Positions 1-8,389 of a stretch of 64,000 nucleotides of DNA are shown piece by piece. Each line of letters opens with the position of its first letter. Position 1 is the first letter of the stretch. A program made the translations under genes and the position numbers. Source of the stretch: Bradyrhizobium sp. dw_78 (GTDB lineage Bacteria; Pseudomonadota; Alphaproteobacteria; Rhizobiales; Xanthobacteraceae). The notes beneath the pieces are model-generated. The model searched no databases and was not told the origin of the DNA. It was given only the letters and a program-made list of their open reading frames with translations. The stretch covers positions 372,001 to 436,000 of the forward strand of contig NZ_JAAVUS010000002.1 in the NCBI RefSeq assembly GCF_018449525.1, written 5' to 3'.

Positions 1-2
1 AC

Positions 3-266
3 GCCAGCGCTTCGCTCGCGACCGTCATTCACATGGCGATCGAAGGCCTCGGCATCGCCGTGATCCCGACCGCGATCGTCGAAAACGAACTGGCCGACCA
101 GCGCCTGCAATTGCTGTCGACCAACCTGCAGATACCGCCGCTGACGTTTTCGGCGAGCTGGCTTACCTCCCCTGACACGGTCGCCATCGAACGCGTGGCC
201 GAACTGGCCGCCAAGCTCGCGCAAGACGCCGTCATTGTTGACGCGCCGCAACAGGCGCGTCATTGA
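3..266 (+). CDS. LysR-family transcriptional regulator, C-terminal end (partial)
   Basis: Only the last 87 or so residues are present; the reading frame is open from the left edge to a TGA at 264-266. The visible part contains the pattern of a LysR substrate-binding domain: a helix followed by GLGIAVIP (the typical GxGIAxLP turn), a short strand region, then a C-terminal helix ending in AAKLAQDA. The DNA-binding domain lies outside the window. LysR regulators usually control a neighbouring gene, and the carbamoylase/dehydrogenase pair begins 56 bp downstream on the same strand. Target and inducer cannot be read from this fragment. Confidence 0.7.
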   Translation, partial: ASASLATVIHMAIEGLGIAVIPTAIVENELADQRLQLLSTNLQIPPLTFSASWLTSPDTVAIERVAELAAKLAQDAVIVDAPQQARH

Positions 267-321
267 AATAAAGCCGTAAAATGAAACTGCGCGCGCCTCG
301 CCGATTTATGGAAATGACTCC

Positions 322-1572
322 ATGACAAAAACCGCCTCCAACCTTCAGATCGATTCCGCCCGGCTCTGGGGCACGATTCATGAAACCGCGAAATTCGGTG
401 CGACGCCCAAAGGCGGCGTGCGGCGGCTGACGCTCGGGCCAGAGGACAAGCAGGTCCGCGACTGGTTCCGCAAGGCCTGCGAGGCGGCCGGGCTCGAGGT
501 GCATGTCGACGGGCTCGGCTCGATGTTCGGCCTGCGCAAGGGCCGCGACATGTCGAAGCCGCCGGTCGGCCTCGGCTCGCATCTCGATACCCAGCCGACC
601 GGCGGCAAGTTCGACGGTGTGCTCGGCACGCTGGCGGCGCTGGAAGTGGTCCGCACGCTCAACGATGCCGGAATCGAGACCGAAACCCCGATCTGCATCG
701 TCAACTGGACCAACGAGGAAGGCTCGCGCTTCGCGCCGGCGATGATGGCCTCTGCGGCCTATGTCGGCGATTTCACCACCGACGACATTCTCTCGCGCAA
801 GGACGCCGAGGGGATCACGGTCGCCGAAGCGCTCGACGGCATCGGCTATCGCGGCGATAGTCCGGTGGGGAAGCAGAAATTTTCCAGCTTCGTCGAATTG
901 CATATCGAGCAAGGGCCGATCCTCGAAGCCGAGAGCAAGACCATCGGCGTGGTCGATTCCGGCCAGGGCGTGCTGTGGTACGACGGCAAGATCACCGGCT
1001 TCGAAAGCCATGCCGGCTCGACGCCGATGCCGCTGCGCCGCGACGCGCTGGCGACCTTGTCGGAGATCGTGCTGGCGGTGGAACGCATCGCCAGGAAACA
1101 CGGCCCGAACGCGGTCGGCACCGTCGGCGAGGCCGTGATCGCAAATCCCTCCCGCAACGTCATTCCCGGCGAGATCGCGTTCACGATCGATTGCCGCAGC
1201 GCCGATGCCGCGATCATGGATGCGCTCGACAAGGATCTGCGCGCCGCGATTTCCGAGATCGCAGCCCGGCGCAAGGTCGAGGTCGCGCTCGATCTGGTCT
1301 GGCGCAAGCCGCCGACCCATTTCGATCCCAAGCTGGTCGATGCGGTGGAGAATGCTGCCAAGACGCTCGGCTATTCGAACCGGCGCATCACCTCCGGCGC
1401 CGGCCACGATGCCTGCAACCTCAACACGGTGATTCCGGCGGCGATGGTGTTCGTGCCCTGCAAGGACGGCATCAGCCATAATGAGCTCGAGGACGCCACA
1501 CAGGCCGATTGCACCGCGGGCGCCAATGTCCTGATGCATACCGTGCTGGCGCTCGCCGGCGTTGCTTCCTAG
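322..1572 (+). CDS. Zn-dependent hydrolase, N-carbamoyl-amino-acid amidohydrolase family (M20/HyuC type)
   Basis: 416-residue metal-dependent amidohydrolase of the M20 group that includes N-carbamoyl-L-amino-acid hydrolase, beta-ureidopropionase and allantoate amidohydrolase. Visible metal-ligand motifs are GSHLDT (His87), GGKFDG (Asp98), NEEGSRF (Glu132/133), ELHIEQGP (His194) and a C-terminal SGAGHDA. Length fits the family (about 410-420). It would remove the carbamoyl group from N-carbamoyl amino acids formed from hydantoins or pyrimidines, in the cytosol. The stop overlaps the upstream part of the next open frame, so the two genes are probably co-transcribed. The exact substrate is not predictable from sequence. 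ATG at 322 is the only good start. Confidence 0.88.
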   Translation: MTKTASNLQIDSARLWGTIHETAKFGATPKGGVRRLTLGPEDKQVRDWFRKACEAAGLEVHVDGLGSMFGLRKGRDMSKPPVGLGSHLDTQPTGGKFDGVLGTLAALEVVRTLNDAGIETETPICIVNWTNEEGSRFAPAMMASAAYVGDFTTDDILSRKDAEGITVAEALDGIGYRGDSPVGKQKFSSFVELHIEQGPILEAESKTIGVVDSGQGVLWYDGKITGFESHAGSTPMPLRRDALATLSEIVLAVERIARKHGPNAVGTVGEAVIANPSRNVIPGEIAFTIDCRSADAAIMDALDKDLRAAISEIAARRKVEVALDLVWRKPPTHFDPKLVDAVENAAKTLGYSNRRITSGAGHDACNLNTVIPAAMVFVPCKDGISHNELEDATQADCTAGANVLMHTVLALAGVAS

Positions 1573-1609
1573 CCTGGGTTTGGCCGCTTCCTTCAAACAG
1601 CAAACGGAG

Positions 1610-2527
1610 ATGCAGTTGCGCGGAGTATTCGTCGATGCCAACGGATCGCTGGCGGATATTTTCGAGCGGCAAAAGGTGGCCGGCGATCCGCAGGTCACGA
1701 TCAACCGCAACGCCGACATCACCTCCGATCAGATGCCGGCGCTGCTCGACGGCGCCGAGATCGTCATCATCGATCACACGCCGTTGCCGACCGAGGTCGC
1801 GCGGCGCTGCAGCGGCCTGAAACATGTGGTGTTTCTCGGCACCGGCGCGCGCAGCTACATGAATCCGGAAGAGCTCGCCGGGCTTGGCGTCAGCGTTCAC
1901 CTGATCAAGGGTTATGGCGACACGGCGGTGGCCGAATGCGCCGTTGCACTGATGTGGGAGGCCTCGCGCGGCATCGCCAAGATGGACCGCGAGATGCGCG
2001 CGGGCCGCTGGCTGCGCGAGGACGGCATGCAGCTCACCGGCAAGACGCTCGGCCTGATCGGCTTCGGCGGCATCGCGGCCGAGGTCGCGCGCATCGCCGG
2101 CGGCAGCGGTATGCGCGTGATCGCCTGGAACCGGACGCCCAAGAACTTTCCCGGCGTCGAGTTCACCGGCATCGATGCGCTGCTGGCGCAAAGCCACGTG
2201 ATCTCGCTGCATCTGCTGTTGAACGACGACACCCGCGGCTTCCTGACCCGCGAACGGATCGCGGCGATGCGGCCGGGCGTGCTCTTCGTCAACACCGCGC
2301 GCGCGGCGCTGGTCGACGAAGCCGCCATGATCGAGGCGCTGAAGTCCGGCCACATCCGCCACGCCGGGCTCGACGTCTTCAACGTCGAACCGCTGCCGGC
2401 GGATCACCCGCTGACGAAGCTGCCGAACGTGACGCTGTCGGCGCATTCCGCCTTCCGCACGCCGGAAGCGAATGAGAATCTGATCAGCGCGGCCTGGGCG
2501 CATTGCCGAAGGATCGCGAAAGATTGA
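1610..2527 (+). CDS. NAD(P)-dependent D-2-hydroxyacid dehydrogenase
   Basis: About 305 residues of the D-isomer-specific 2-hydroxyacid dehydrogenase family. The Rossmann signature is LIGFGGIA, the family signature is VNTARAALVDE, and the catalytic residues lie in the RG/E segment and in the final SAHSAF motif carrying the general-acid His. The frame is open back to a TTG at 1562, overlapping the previous gene by 11 bp. The ATG at 1610 is used here, but ACGGAG at 1604-1609 abuts it and is better spaced (6 nt) from a TTG at 1616, so the true start may be 1616. Coupling to the carbamoylase suggests joint use of an amino-acid-derived 2-oxo/2-hydroxy acid, but that is inference. Confidence 0.85.
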   Translation: MQLRGVFVDANGSLADIFERQKVAGDPQVTINRNADITSDQMPALLDGAEIVIIDHTPLPTEVARRCSGLKHVVFLGTGARSYMNPEELAGLGVSVHLIKGYGDTAVAECAVALMWEASRGIAKMDREMRAGRWLREDGMQLTGKTLGLIGFGGIAAEVARIAGGSGMRVIAWNRTPKNFPGVEFTGIDALLAQSHVISLHLLLNDDTRGFLTRERIAAMRPGVLFVNTARAALVDEAAMIEALKSGHIRHAGLDVFNVEPLPADHPLTKLPNVTLSAHSAFRTPEANENLISAAWAHCRRIAKD

Positions 2528-2560
2528 AGTGTCCCGCCGTTGGCTCGCAATGACGGGAGA

Positions 2561-2589
2561 AGCGGGGCCAATTTTCATCGGCCCCCGCT
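2561..2589. terminator. Stem-loop between convergent genes
   Basis: AGCGGGGCC and GGCCCCCGCT form a GC-rich stem with one bulge around the loop aattttcatc. It lies between the convergent dehydrogenase (ends 2527) and the OmpW-like gene (ends 2620). There is no U-tract, so intrinsic termination is only possible, not shown. Confidence 0.4.
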
Positions 2590-2619
2590 CGAACGCCTTG
2601 AATATCAGAATTTGGAATA

Positions 2620-3339
2620 TCAGAACTTGTAGGTGATACCGGTTCCGATCAGCCACGGGTCGAGATTGACCTTGCCGGTGACCGGCACAACTCCGGCGAT
2701 CGTGCCGCTCCAGTCCGGACGCAGCCAGATCTTTTTGACGTCGACGTTCACGCCGATATGCTGGTCGATCATGTAGTCGAAACCGATCTGCGCGACCGGA
2801 GCTGCGGTATTGTGCAGGTCGCTGGAGGTGATGATCGTGCCCGCATTGTTGAAAGCGTTGCCGGCCGACTGGCTGAAGAAGACCGTATAATTCACGCCCC
2901 CGCCGATATAGGGCTTGAACGCGCCGAGCTCGGTAAAGTGATATTGCAGCGTCAGCGTCGGCGGAAGCAGCCAGGCTTTGCCGACATCGAGGCCGGCCGT
3001 TGCCGGAACGCCGGTGCCTGTCACGTCGTGACGGGTGGCACCGAGAATAAGTTCAGCGGCGATGTTGCGCGTGAAAAAGTAGGAGATATCCAACTCCGGA
3101 ACGACCGCATCCGATACCTTCACGCCCGATCCCGGTACCTGGTCGACCGAGCCCGAATTTCGCGTCAAGACGCCGAGCGCACGCAAGCGAATCATCCAGG
3201 GATTCCAGGCTTCGACCGCCGGTGCCTTGGTGTAGGGCGCCGCAGCGGGCAGGTCGGCCGCGGAGCCGGCTGCCGCAAATCCAGAAAGGCCCGCAGCCAA
3301 AACAAGCGATGAAACCGCAATTCTTGTTTTTATCTTCAT
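2620..3339 (-). CDS. OmpW-family outer membrane protein
   Basis: 239-residue beta-barrel outer membrane protein. Residues 1-30 form a Sec signal peptide (MKIKTRIAV, a hydrophobic core, then AAGSAADLP). The mature part has OmpW/AlkL features: PWMIRLRALGV near the N terminus, GVKVSDAVVPELDISYFFTR, QYHF, the strand KPYIGGGVNYT, and a C-terminal aromatic (TYKF). OmpW proteins form narrow eight-stranded channels for hydrophobic compounds. The frame is open back to 3486, but ATG at 3339 has a GGGGA Shine-Dalgarno five bases away and begins exactly at the signal peptide. A TTGAC-N4-ATCAA box lies about 80 bp upstream, suggesting control by oxygen tension. Confidence 0.87.
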   Translation of the reverse strand: MKIKTRIAVSSLVLAAGLSGFAAAGSAADLPAAAPYTKAPAVEAWNPWMIRLRALGVLTRNSGSVDQVPGSGVKVSDAVVPELDISYFFTRNIAAELILGATRHDVTGTGVPATAGLDVGKAWLLPPTLTLQYHFTELGAFKPYIGGGVNYTVFFSQSAGNAFNNAGTIITSSDLHNTAAPVAQIGFDYMIDQHIGVNVDVKKIWLRPDWSGTIAGVVPVTGKVNLDPWLIGTGITYKF

Positions 3340-3418
3340 GAAAATCCCCATTAACGGCCGATACGAACGATTTCGCACTGGCTGATTTTCACAAAGGGCT
3401 GGCTGTCGATCGGAAAAA

Positions 3419-3432
3419 TTGACCTCGATCAA
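3419..3432 (-). promoter_or_regulatory. FNR/FixK-type box upstream of the OmpW-like gene
   Basis: On the plus strand the sequence is TTGAC-CTCG-ATCAA, which on the gene's strand is TTGAT-CGAG-GTCAA. This matches the FNR/FixK consensus TTGAT-N4-ATCAA at nine of ten defined positions and contains the invariant TTG-N8-CAA core. It lies about 80 bp before the OmpW start codon, a usual place for an activator site. No convincing -10 element was found. Confidence 0.6.
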
Positions 3433-3666
3433 ATCATCCTTTTTTTCGTCCAAATCCCCGCGACTGTTGCCCCGCTGACACGTCATAGGTTACGGGAATT
3501 ACGGATTTGGGATTGGTTCAACGCCACGTCGGGCATACCAGACGCATGCGTCAATGCGCACGCGAAGCGATTGCAGCTAGCCGCCGCACCACCGGCTACA
3601 CATCGAAGCCGGCGTGCAGTTGCTCCTCGGGCTCGCAGCGATCGCCCAGGCCGCTTCACATTCCGG

Positions 3667-3788
3667 CCTCATCCTGAGGAGCGGCCATCGGCCGCGTCTC
3701 GAAGGATGATTGCGCGGCCTCACGGTTCTCCAGTCGATGCGAAGCATCGTCCTGAGACGGCGCCTTACGCGCCTCCTCACCACGAGGG
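3667..3788. repeat. Dispersed palindromic repeat, CCTCATCCTGAGG...CTCCTCACCA(C/T)GAGG family
   Basis: Intergenic element beginning CCTCATCCTGAGGAGC, containing GCGTCTCGAAGGATG and ending GCCTCCTCACCACGAGGG. The same terminal blocks recur at 18630-18672, 27671-27713 and 46625-46712. The 3340-3793 intergenic stretch contains this element and the FNR/FixK-like box; no gene was seen in it. Confidence 0.75.
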
Positions 3789-3793
3789 TTTTC

Positions 3794-4873
3794 TTACTCC
3801 ACCATCTCGGCGACCGCCTTGCCGCAGGCGGTGGTGTCGGCATTGCCGCCGAGGTCGCGGGTGCGCAGCGTGCGTTCGCCGAGCGTGCGCTCGATCGCGC
3901 CGACGATGGCGGCAGCCGCCTGCTTCTCGCCGAGATGCTCCAGCATCATCGCGCCGGACCAGATCATGCCGATCGGATTGGCGATGCCCTGCCCCGCGAT
4001 ATCAGGCGCCGAGCCATGCACCGGCTCGAACACCGACGGGAAATTTCCTTCCGGATTGATATTGCCCGACGGCGCGATGCCGATGGTGCCGGTGCAGGCC
4101 GGACCAAGATCGGACAGGATGTCGCCGAACAAATTGGAGCCGACCACGACGTCGAACCAGTCCGGGTGCAGCACGAAATTCGCCGTGAGAATATCGATGT
4201 GAAACTTGTCCCACTTTACGGCCGGATATTTCTTTGCCATCGCCTCCACGCGCTCGTCCCAATACGGCATGGTGATGGAGATGCCGTTGGATTTGGTCGC
4301 CGAGGTCAGGTGCTTCTTCGGCCGCGACTGCGCCAGATCGAACGCGAATTTCAGAATACGGTCGACGCCGATCCGCGTCATCACGGTCTGCTGGGTGACG
4401 AATTCGCGCTCGGTGTCCGGAAACATCCGGCCGCCGACCGAGGAATATTCGCCTTCGGTGTTCTCGCGCACCACCCAGAAATCGATATCGCCGGGCTTGC
4501 GGCCTGCGAGCGGCGACGGCACCCCCGGCATCAGCCGCACCGGGCGAAGATTGACGTATTGATCGAATTCTCGCCGGAACTTGATCAGCGATCCCCACAA
4601 CGAAACGTGATCGGGGATTTTAGCCGGCCAGCCGACCGCACCGAAATAGATCGCATCGTGCTTGCCGATCTGTTCTTTCCAGTCGTCCGGCATCATCTGG
4701 CCGTGCTTGTCGTAATAATCCCAGGACGCGAAATCGAAATGGTCGAAATGCACGGCGACGCCGTGCTTTTTGGCCGCCGCTTCCAATACCCGCAACCCCT
4801 CCGGGGCGACTTCCTTGCCGATGCCGTCGCCGGGGATGACCGCGATCCGGTATTGCTTTTTTGCACTGCTCAT
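3794..4873 (-). CDS. ttuC: Tartrate dehydrogenase/decarboxylase or D-malate dehydrogenase
   Basis: 359-residue member of the isocitrate/isopropylmalate dehydrogenase superfamily, tartrate/D-malate branch. The N terminus YRIAVIPGDGIGKEV is the superfamily NAD-site strand. The substrate loop includes LRPVRLMPGVPSPL, the region around WVVRENTEGEYSS is typical of the branch, and the metal site is in GSNLFGDILSDLGP. It oxidises L-tartrate, meso-tartrate or D-malate with NAD+ and Mn2+, often with decarboxylation to pyruvate or CO2. The start at 4873 (MSSAKKQYR) is chosen over 4906 because GGGAG lies six bases upstream. A decayed relative of the same superfamily occurs at 57062-57194. Confidence 0.85.
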   Translation of the reverse strand: MSSAKKQYRIAVIPGDGIGKEVAPEGLRVLEAAAKKHGVAVHFDHFDFASWDYYDKHGQMMPDDWKEQIGKHDAIYFGAVGWPAKIPDHVSLWGSLIKFRREFDQYVNLRPVRLMPGVPSPLAGRKPGDIDFWVVRENTEGEYSSVGGRMFPDTEREFVTQQTVMTRIGVDRILKFAFDLAQSRPKKHLTSATKSNGISITMPYWDERVEAMAKKYPAVKWDKFHIDILTANFVLHPDWFDVVVGSNLFGDILSDLGPACTGTIGIAPSGNINPEGNFPSVFEPVHGSAPDIAGQGIANPIGMIWSGAMMLEHLGEKQAAAAIVGAIERTLGERTLRTRDLGGNADTTACGKAVAEMVE

Positions 4874-5067
4874 CGAGATCTCCCTTCGCTGTTGCCACGC
4901 CGGCAACGCCGCTTATTTGGCCGGGACTGCAATGGACCAAACCCGGCCGGGGTGCAACACTGCATTGCGATGTTGACCGCTCCGGCGGCCTGCTCCTAAC
5001 TATCCAAACCCCCTCGCTATTCCCCGATATCTCGAACCCGGCGTCTCCAACAAAAAAGAGCAATCCC

Positions 5068-5844
5068 ATGGATCTCCATTTGCGTGGCAAGCGTGTCCTG
5101 ATCACCGGCGCATCGAAAGGCATCGGCGCCGCAGCGGCCGAGGCGTTCGCCGAAGAAGGCTGCCATCTCCTGCTAGCCGCCCGCAGCGGCGATCAGCTCA
5201 AGGCGCTCGCGGAACGGCTACGCGCCTCGCATCAAATCGACGCGACCGCGCTTGTCGTCGACCTGCGCAAACCCGAGGACATCGCCCGGCTGGTCAAAGA
5301 GGCTGCCGAAATCGACATCCTCGTCAACAATGCCGGCGACATCCCCGGCGGGCCGCTCGACAAGATCGACGAAGCGACCTGGCGTCACGCCTGGGACCTG
5401 AAGGTGTTCGGCTATATCAATCTCACCCGCGCCATCTATGCGCAGATGAAGGCGCAGGGCCACGGCGTCATCGTCAACGATATCGGCGCCGCCGGTGAGA
5501 GGTTCGACGCCAATTATATCTGCGGCAGCGCCGGCAATGCCGCACTGATGGCGTTCACCCGCGCGCTCGGCGGCAAGAGCCTCGCCGATAATATCCGCGT
5601 GGTCGGCATCAATCCCGGCCCGGTCGGCACCGACCGCCATATCACCTTGCAGAAGACGCGCGCCAGGAACCAGTTCGGCGATGAAAACCGCTACACCGAA
5701 TTCCAGAAAAGCCTGCCGCTCGGCCGTCCCGCGCATGCGCGCGAGATCGGCGACCTGATGGCATTCCTGGCCTCGGACCGCTCCGGCTATACCTCGGGCG
5801 TGATCTTTACCGTCGACGGCGGTATCGCCGCAGGCTGGGGCTAG
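5068..5844 (+). CDS. SDR-family protein lacking the Ser-Tyr-Lys catalytic residues
   Basis: 258-residue short-chain dehydrogenase/reductase fold. The cofactor site is intact: TGASKGIG at residues 13-20, DLRKP after strand 3, and NNAG at 87-90. The PGPVGTD segment after strand 6 is also present. The active site is not normal. Aligning VNDIGAAG with the usual VNISSxxG puts Gly140 at the catalytic Ser, and the helix ending MAFTRAL puts Gly153 and Asn157 at the Tyr and Lys of YxxxK. Tyr150 is three residues too early and is followed by Ser154, not Lys. ATG at 5068 fits the usual SDR N terminus. It may be a non-canonical enzyme or a binding protein; substrate unknown. Confidence 0.85.
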   Translation: MDLHLRGKRVLITGASKGIGAAAAEAFAEEGCHLLLAARSGDQLKALAERLRASHQIDATALVVDLRKPEDIARLVKEAAEIDILVNNAGDIPGGPLDKIDEATWRHAWDLKVFGYINLTRAIYAQMKAQGHGVIVNDIGAAGERFDANYICGSAGNAALMAFTRALGGKSLADNIRVVGINPGPVGTDRHITLQKTRARNQFGDENRYTEFQKSLPLGRPAHAREIGDLMAFLASDRSGYTSGVIFTVDGGIAAGWG

Positions 5845-5860
5845 GCAAAACATTCAAATG

Positions 5861-5989
5861 CCGTCATTCCGGGGCGATGCAAAGCATCGAACTACGATGT
5901 GCAATGGCACATCGGAGAATCTCGAGATTCCCCGATGCGCCATTGCGCATCTGAGGTCTGGTGCTGACGCACCATCCCGGAATGACGGC
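5861..5989. repeat. Dispersed palindromic repeat, CGTCATTCCGGG...CCCGGAATGACG family
   Basis: Starts CCGTCATTCCGGGGCGATGC and ends ATCCCGGAATGACGG, so the two ends are inverted copies. Nested hairpins lie inside, for example GATGCGCCATTGCGCATC. Copies occur at 13762-13858, 40151-40214 and 45584-45626. It fills most of the gap between the SDR and amidase genes. Confidence 0.8.
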
Positions 5990-6120
5990 GTACCTAATTA
6001 AGCCGTCCGCTCGAACAGATGCCGGATCAGCCGATCGCCGCCGGGCTTTGGCGCGTTCCACTTTGCCGGAAAATGTTCTACAGCACCATGCGGTGCCTAC
6101 GAAGCGGAATGAACGGAGAA

Positions 6121-7548
6121 ATGCGAGTGGCTGATCAGGGATTGGTTCGGGAAACGGCGTGTACCATCGTCGATAAATTGAATTCCGGCGAGGTCACACC
6201 GCTCGACCTGCTCGACGTGCTGGAAAAGCGGATCGCGGAGGTCGACGGCAAGGTCAACGCGTTGCCGACACTCTGCTTCGACCGCGCCCGAACCCACGCC
6301 AAGGCGCTGATGAAAAAGCCCGCCGCCGAGCGCGGACTGCTCGCCGGCTTGCCGATACCGATCAAGGACCTGACCAATGTCGCGGGCGTGCGGACCACCC
6401 AGGGTTCGCCGATCTACACCAACAACATCCCCGCGCGCTCCGATATCCTGGTCGAGCGGCTCGAAACCAACGGCGGGGTGATCTACGCCAAATCGAACAC
6501 GCCGGAATTCGGTGCCGGCGCCAATACCTTCAACGAAGTGTTCGGCGCAACGCGCAACCCCTGGGACATTTCACGATCCGCCGCCGGCTCCTCGGGCGGC
6601 GCGGCGGTGGCGCTCGCCACCGGCACGGCCTGGCTCGCCCAGGGCTCCGACATGGGCGGCTCCCTGCGCAATCCCGCGAGCTTCTGCGGCGTCGTCGGCC
6701 TGCGCCCGAGCATCGGCCGGGTCGCGCGCAGCCCCGCCTTCAAGATCGACCGCAATCTGACGGTGCAGGGACCGATGGCCCGCAATGTCGAGGATCTCGC
6801 ACTGTTGCTCGATGCGATGAGCGGCGAGCATCCGGCCGATCCGCTGTCCCTGCCCCTGCTGCCGACTTCGTTCCTGTCGTCCGCCCGATCCGGCAACAAG
6901 CCCAAGCGCATCGCCTATTCGCCCGATCTCGGCATCACCCCGGTCGATCCCGAGGTCGTGGCCATCACCCGCAAGGCGGCGCAACGTTTCGCCGAGGCCG
7001 GCGCGATCGTCGAGGAGGCGCATCCGGATTTGCGCGAGGCGCATGAATGTTTCCACGTGCTGCGCGCGTTCGATTTCGCGATCAGCAAGGCGGCGCTACT
7101 GCGCGACAAGCGCGACCAGCTCAAGCCGGAGGTGATCTGGAATATCGAGGAGGGCCTCAAGCTCACCGTCGAGCAGCTGGAACGCGCCGAAGCGCAACGG
7201 GTCGCGATGACCGCGCGCACGCTCGAATTCTTCAACAGCTACGATTTGTTGCTGGCGCCGGCCACGATCGTGCCGCCCTTTCCGGTCGAGAACCGCTACG
7301 TCGCCGAATGCGCCGGCAAGAAATTCGACAATTATGTCGAATGGCTCGGCATCGTCTACGCGATCACGCTGGTCTGTTGCCCGGCTTTGTCGTTGCCGTG
7401 CGGCTTCACCGCCTCCGGCCTGCCGGTCGGGCTTCAGATCGTGGCGCCGCCGCGCGGCGAGGCCCAGCTTCTCGCAGGCGGCAAGTTGCTGGAGGATATT
7501 CTGGGCGTGCGCGGCACGGTCCCGATCGACCCGCGCCCGGCCAAATAG
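6121..7548 (+). CDS. Amidase, amidase-signature family
   Basis: About 475 residues of the amidase-signature family. The Ser-cisSer-Lys triad is visible: Lys in LPIPIKDL, the cis-Ser in SAAGSSGGAA, and the nucleophilic Ser in QGSDMGGSLRNP. The downstream segment GVVGLRPSIGRV is typical of bacterial aryl/aliphatic amidases rather than GatA. It hydrolyses a carboxamide to acid plus ammonia in the cytosol; the natural substrate is unknown. The frame is open back to 6019. GGAG at 6115-6118 is too close to ATG 6121 but ideally spaced from GTG 6127, so translation may begin at 6127. No amidase subunit or transporter is adjacent. Confidence 0.87.
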   Translation: MRVADQGLVRETACTIVDKLNSGEVTPLDLLDVLEKRIAEVDGKVNALPTLCFDRARTHAKALMKKPAAERGLLAGLPIPIKDLTNVAGVRTTQGSPIYTNNIPARSDILVERLETNGGVIYAKSNTPEFGAGANTFNEVFGATRNPWDISRSAAGSSGGAAVALATGTAWLAQGSDMGGSLRNPASFCGVVGLRPSIGRVARSPAFKIDRNLTVQGPMARNVEDLALLLDAMSGEHPADPLSLPLLPTSFLSSARSGNKPKRIAYSPDLGITPVDPEVVAITRKAAQRFAEAGAIVEEAHPDLREAHECFHVLRAFDFAISKAALLRDKRDQLKPEVIWNIEEGLKLTVEQLERAEAQRVAMTARTLEFFNSYDLLLAPATIVPPFPVENRYVAECAGKKFDNYVEWLGIVYAITLVCCPALSLPCGFTASGLPVGLQIVAPPRGEAQLLAGGKLLEDILGVRGTVPIDPRPAK

Positions 7549-7694
7549 CACCGATACGGGACACATCGCCGGAAGGAACCGTGCGCGGTCCGCGGCGATT
7601 GCCGTTATGGTCCGGAAGCACGGCCTAAAGGGCCGATACCCTGGCACGGCCACAGCATCGTGAATAACTAGATCCCGACATCGCCGGGGAAGAC

Positions 7695-8360
7695 ATGACC
7701 GAGGAAAACGACCCGCCTCCGATCAGCAAGCTGACGCGCAGCAAGCAACGCTGGGCGCAGCAGGGACGCTTTCTCACCGGCAAGACGGCGCGGCCGCAGG
7801 AGCAACGCCTGCCGCCCGGACAGCATCTGACCCGGGACTGGCCGGTGCTCGACCTCGGGCTGACGCCGAACATTTCACGCGAGCGCTGGCGGCTCGACGT
7901 GTACGGCGCGGTCGAAAATCCGATTTTCTGGAATTGGGCCGCATTCACCGCGCAGCCGCAGACACAGTTCCGGTCCGACATCCACTGCGTCACCACCTGG
8001 TCGCGTTACGACAACCAGTGGGAAGGGCTAGCGACCCGCGACCTGCTGGCGGCCTGCCGGCCGCGCGACGAAGCCCGCTTTGTCGTGCTGCATTCCCATG
8101 ACGGCTACACCACGAATCTCGCGCTGGAGGATTTCGCCGCCGAGGACGCCCTGCTCGCGCATCGCTGGTCGGAGGCGCCGCTGGAACAGGAGCATGGCGG
8201 CCCGGTGCGGCTGGTGGTGCCGCATCTCTATTTCTGGAAAAGCGCCAAATGGCTGCAACGCATCGAATTCCGCAGTGACGATGCGCCGGGCTATTGGGAA
8301 GTCCGCGGCTATCACAATCGCGGCGATCCCTGGCAAGAACAACGCTATTCCAACGACTGA
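7695..8360 (+). CDS. Sulfite-oxidase-like molybdopterin oxidoreductase
   Basis: 221-residue protein consisting of a single oxidoreductase molybdopterin-binding domain (sulfite oxidase fold, YuiH-like branch). The motif SDIHCVTTWS holds the Cys expected to ligate molybdenum, and DGYTTNLAL and GPVRLVVPHLYFWKSAKW are characteristic. There is no signal peptide and no haem or dimerisation domain, so it is probably a cytosolic molybdoenzyme that needs a partner. The next gene starts 30 bp downstream. With the OsmC fusion and YeeE/YedE transporter beyond it, a role in sulfur or thiol oxidation is plausible but not shown. Confidence 0.85.
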   Translation: MTEENDPPPISKLTRSKQRWAQQGRFLTGKTARPQEQRLPPGQHLTRDWPVLDLGLTPNISRERWRLDVYGAVENPIFWNWAAFTAQPQTQFRSDIHCVTTWSRYDNQWEGLATRDLLAACRPRDEARFVVLHSHDGYTTNLALEDFAAEDALLAHRWSEAPLEQEHGGPVRLVVPHLYFWKSAKWLQRIEFRSDDAPGYWEVRGYHNRGDPWQEQRYSND

Positions 8361-8389
8361 CGTAGCCGCCCTAACGATGGAGAACGCCG

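Noticed and set aside
232..1722. 496-codon open frame antisense to the carbamoylase
   Set aside because: Arg/Gly/His-rich, no recognisable motifs, and directly opposite a gene with full catalytic signatures; typical antisense artefact of high GC3 DNA.
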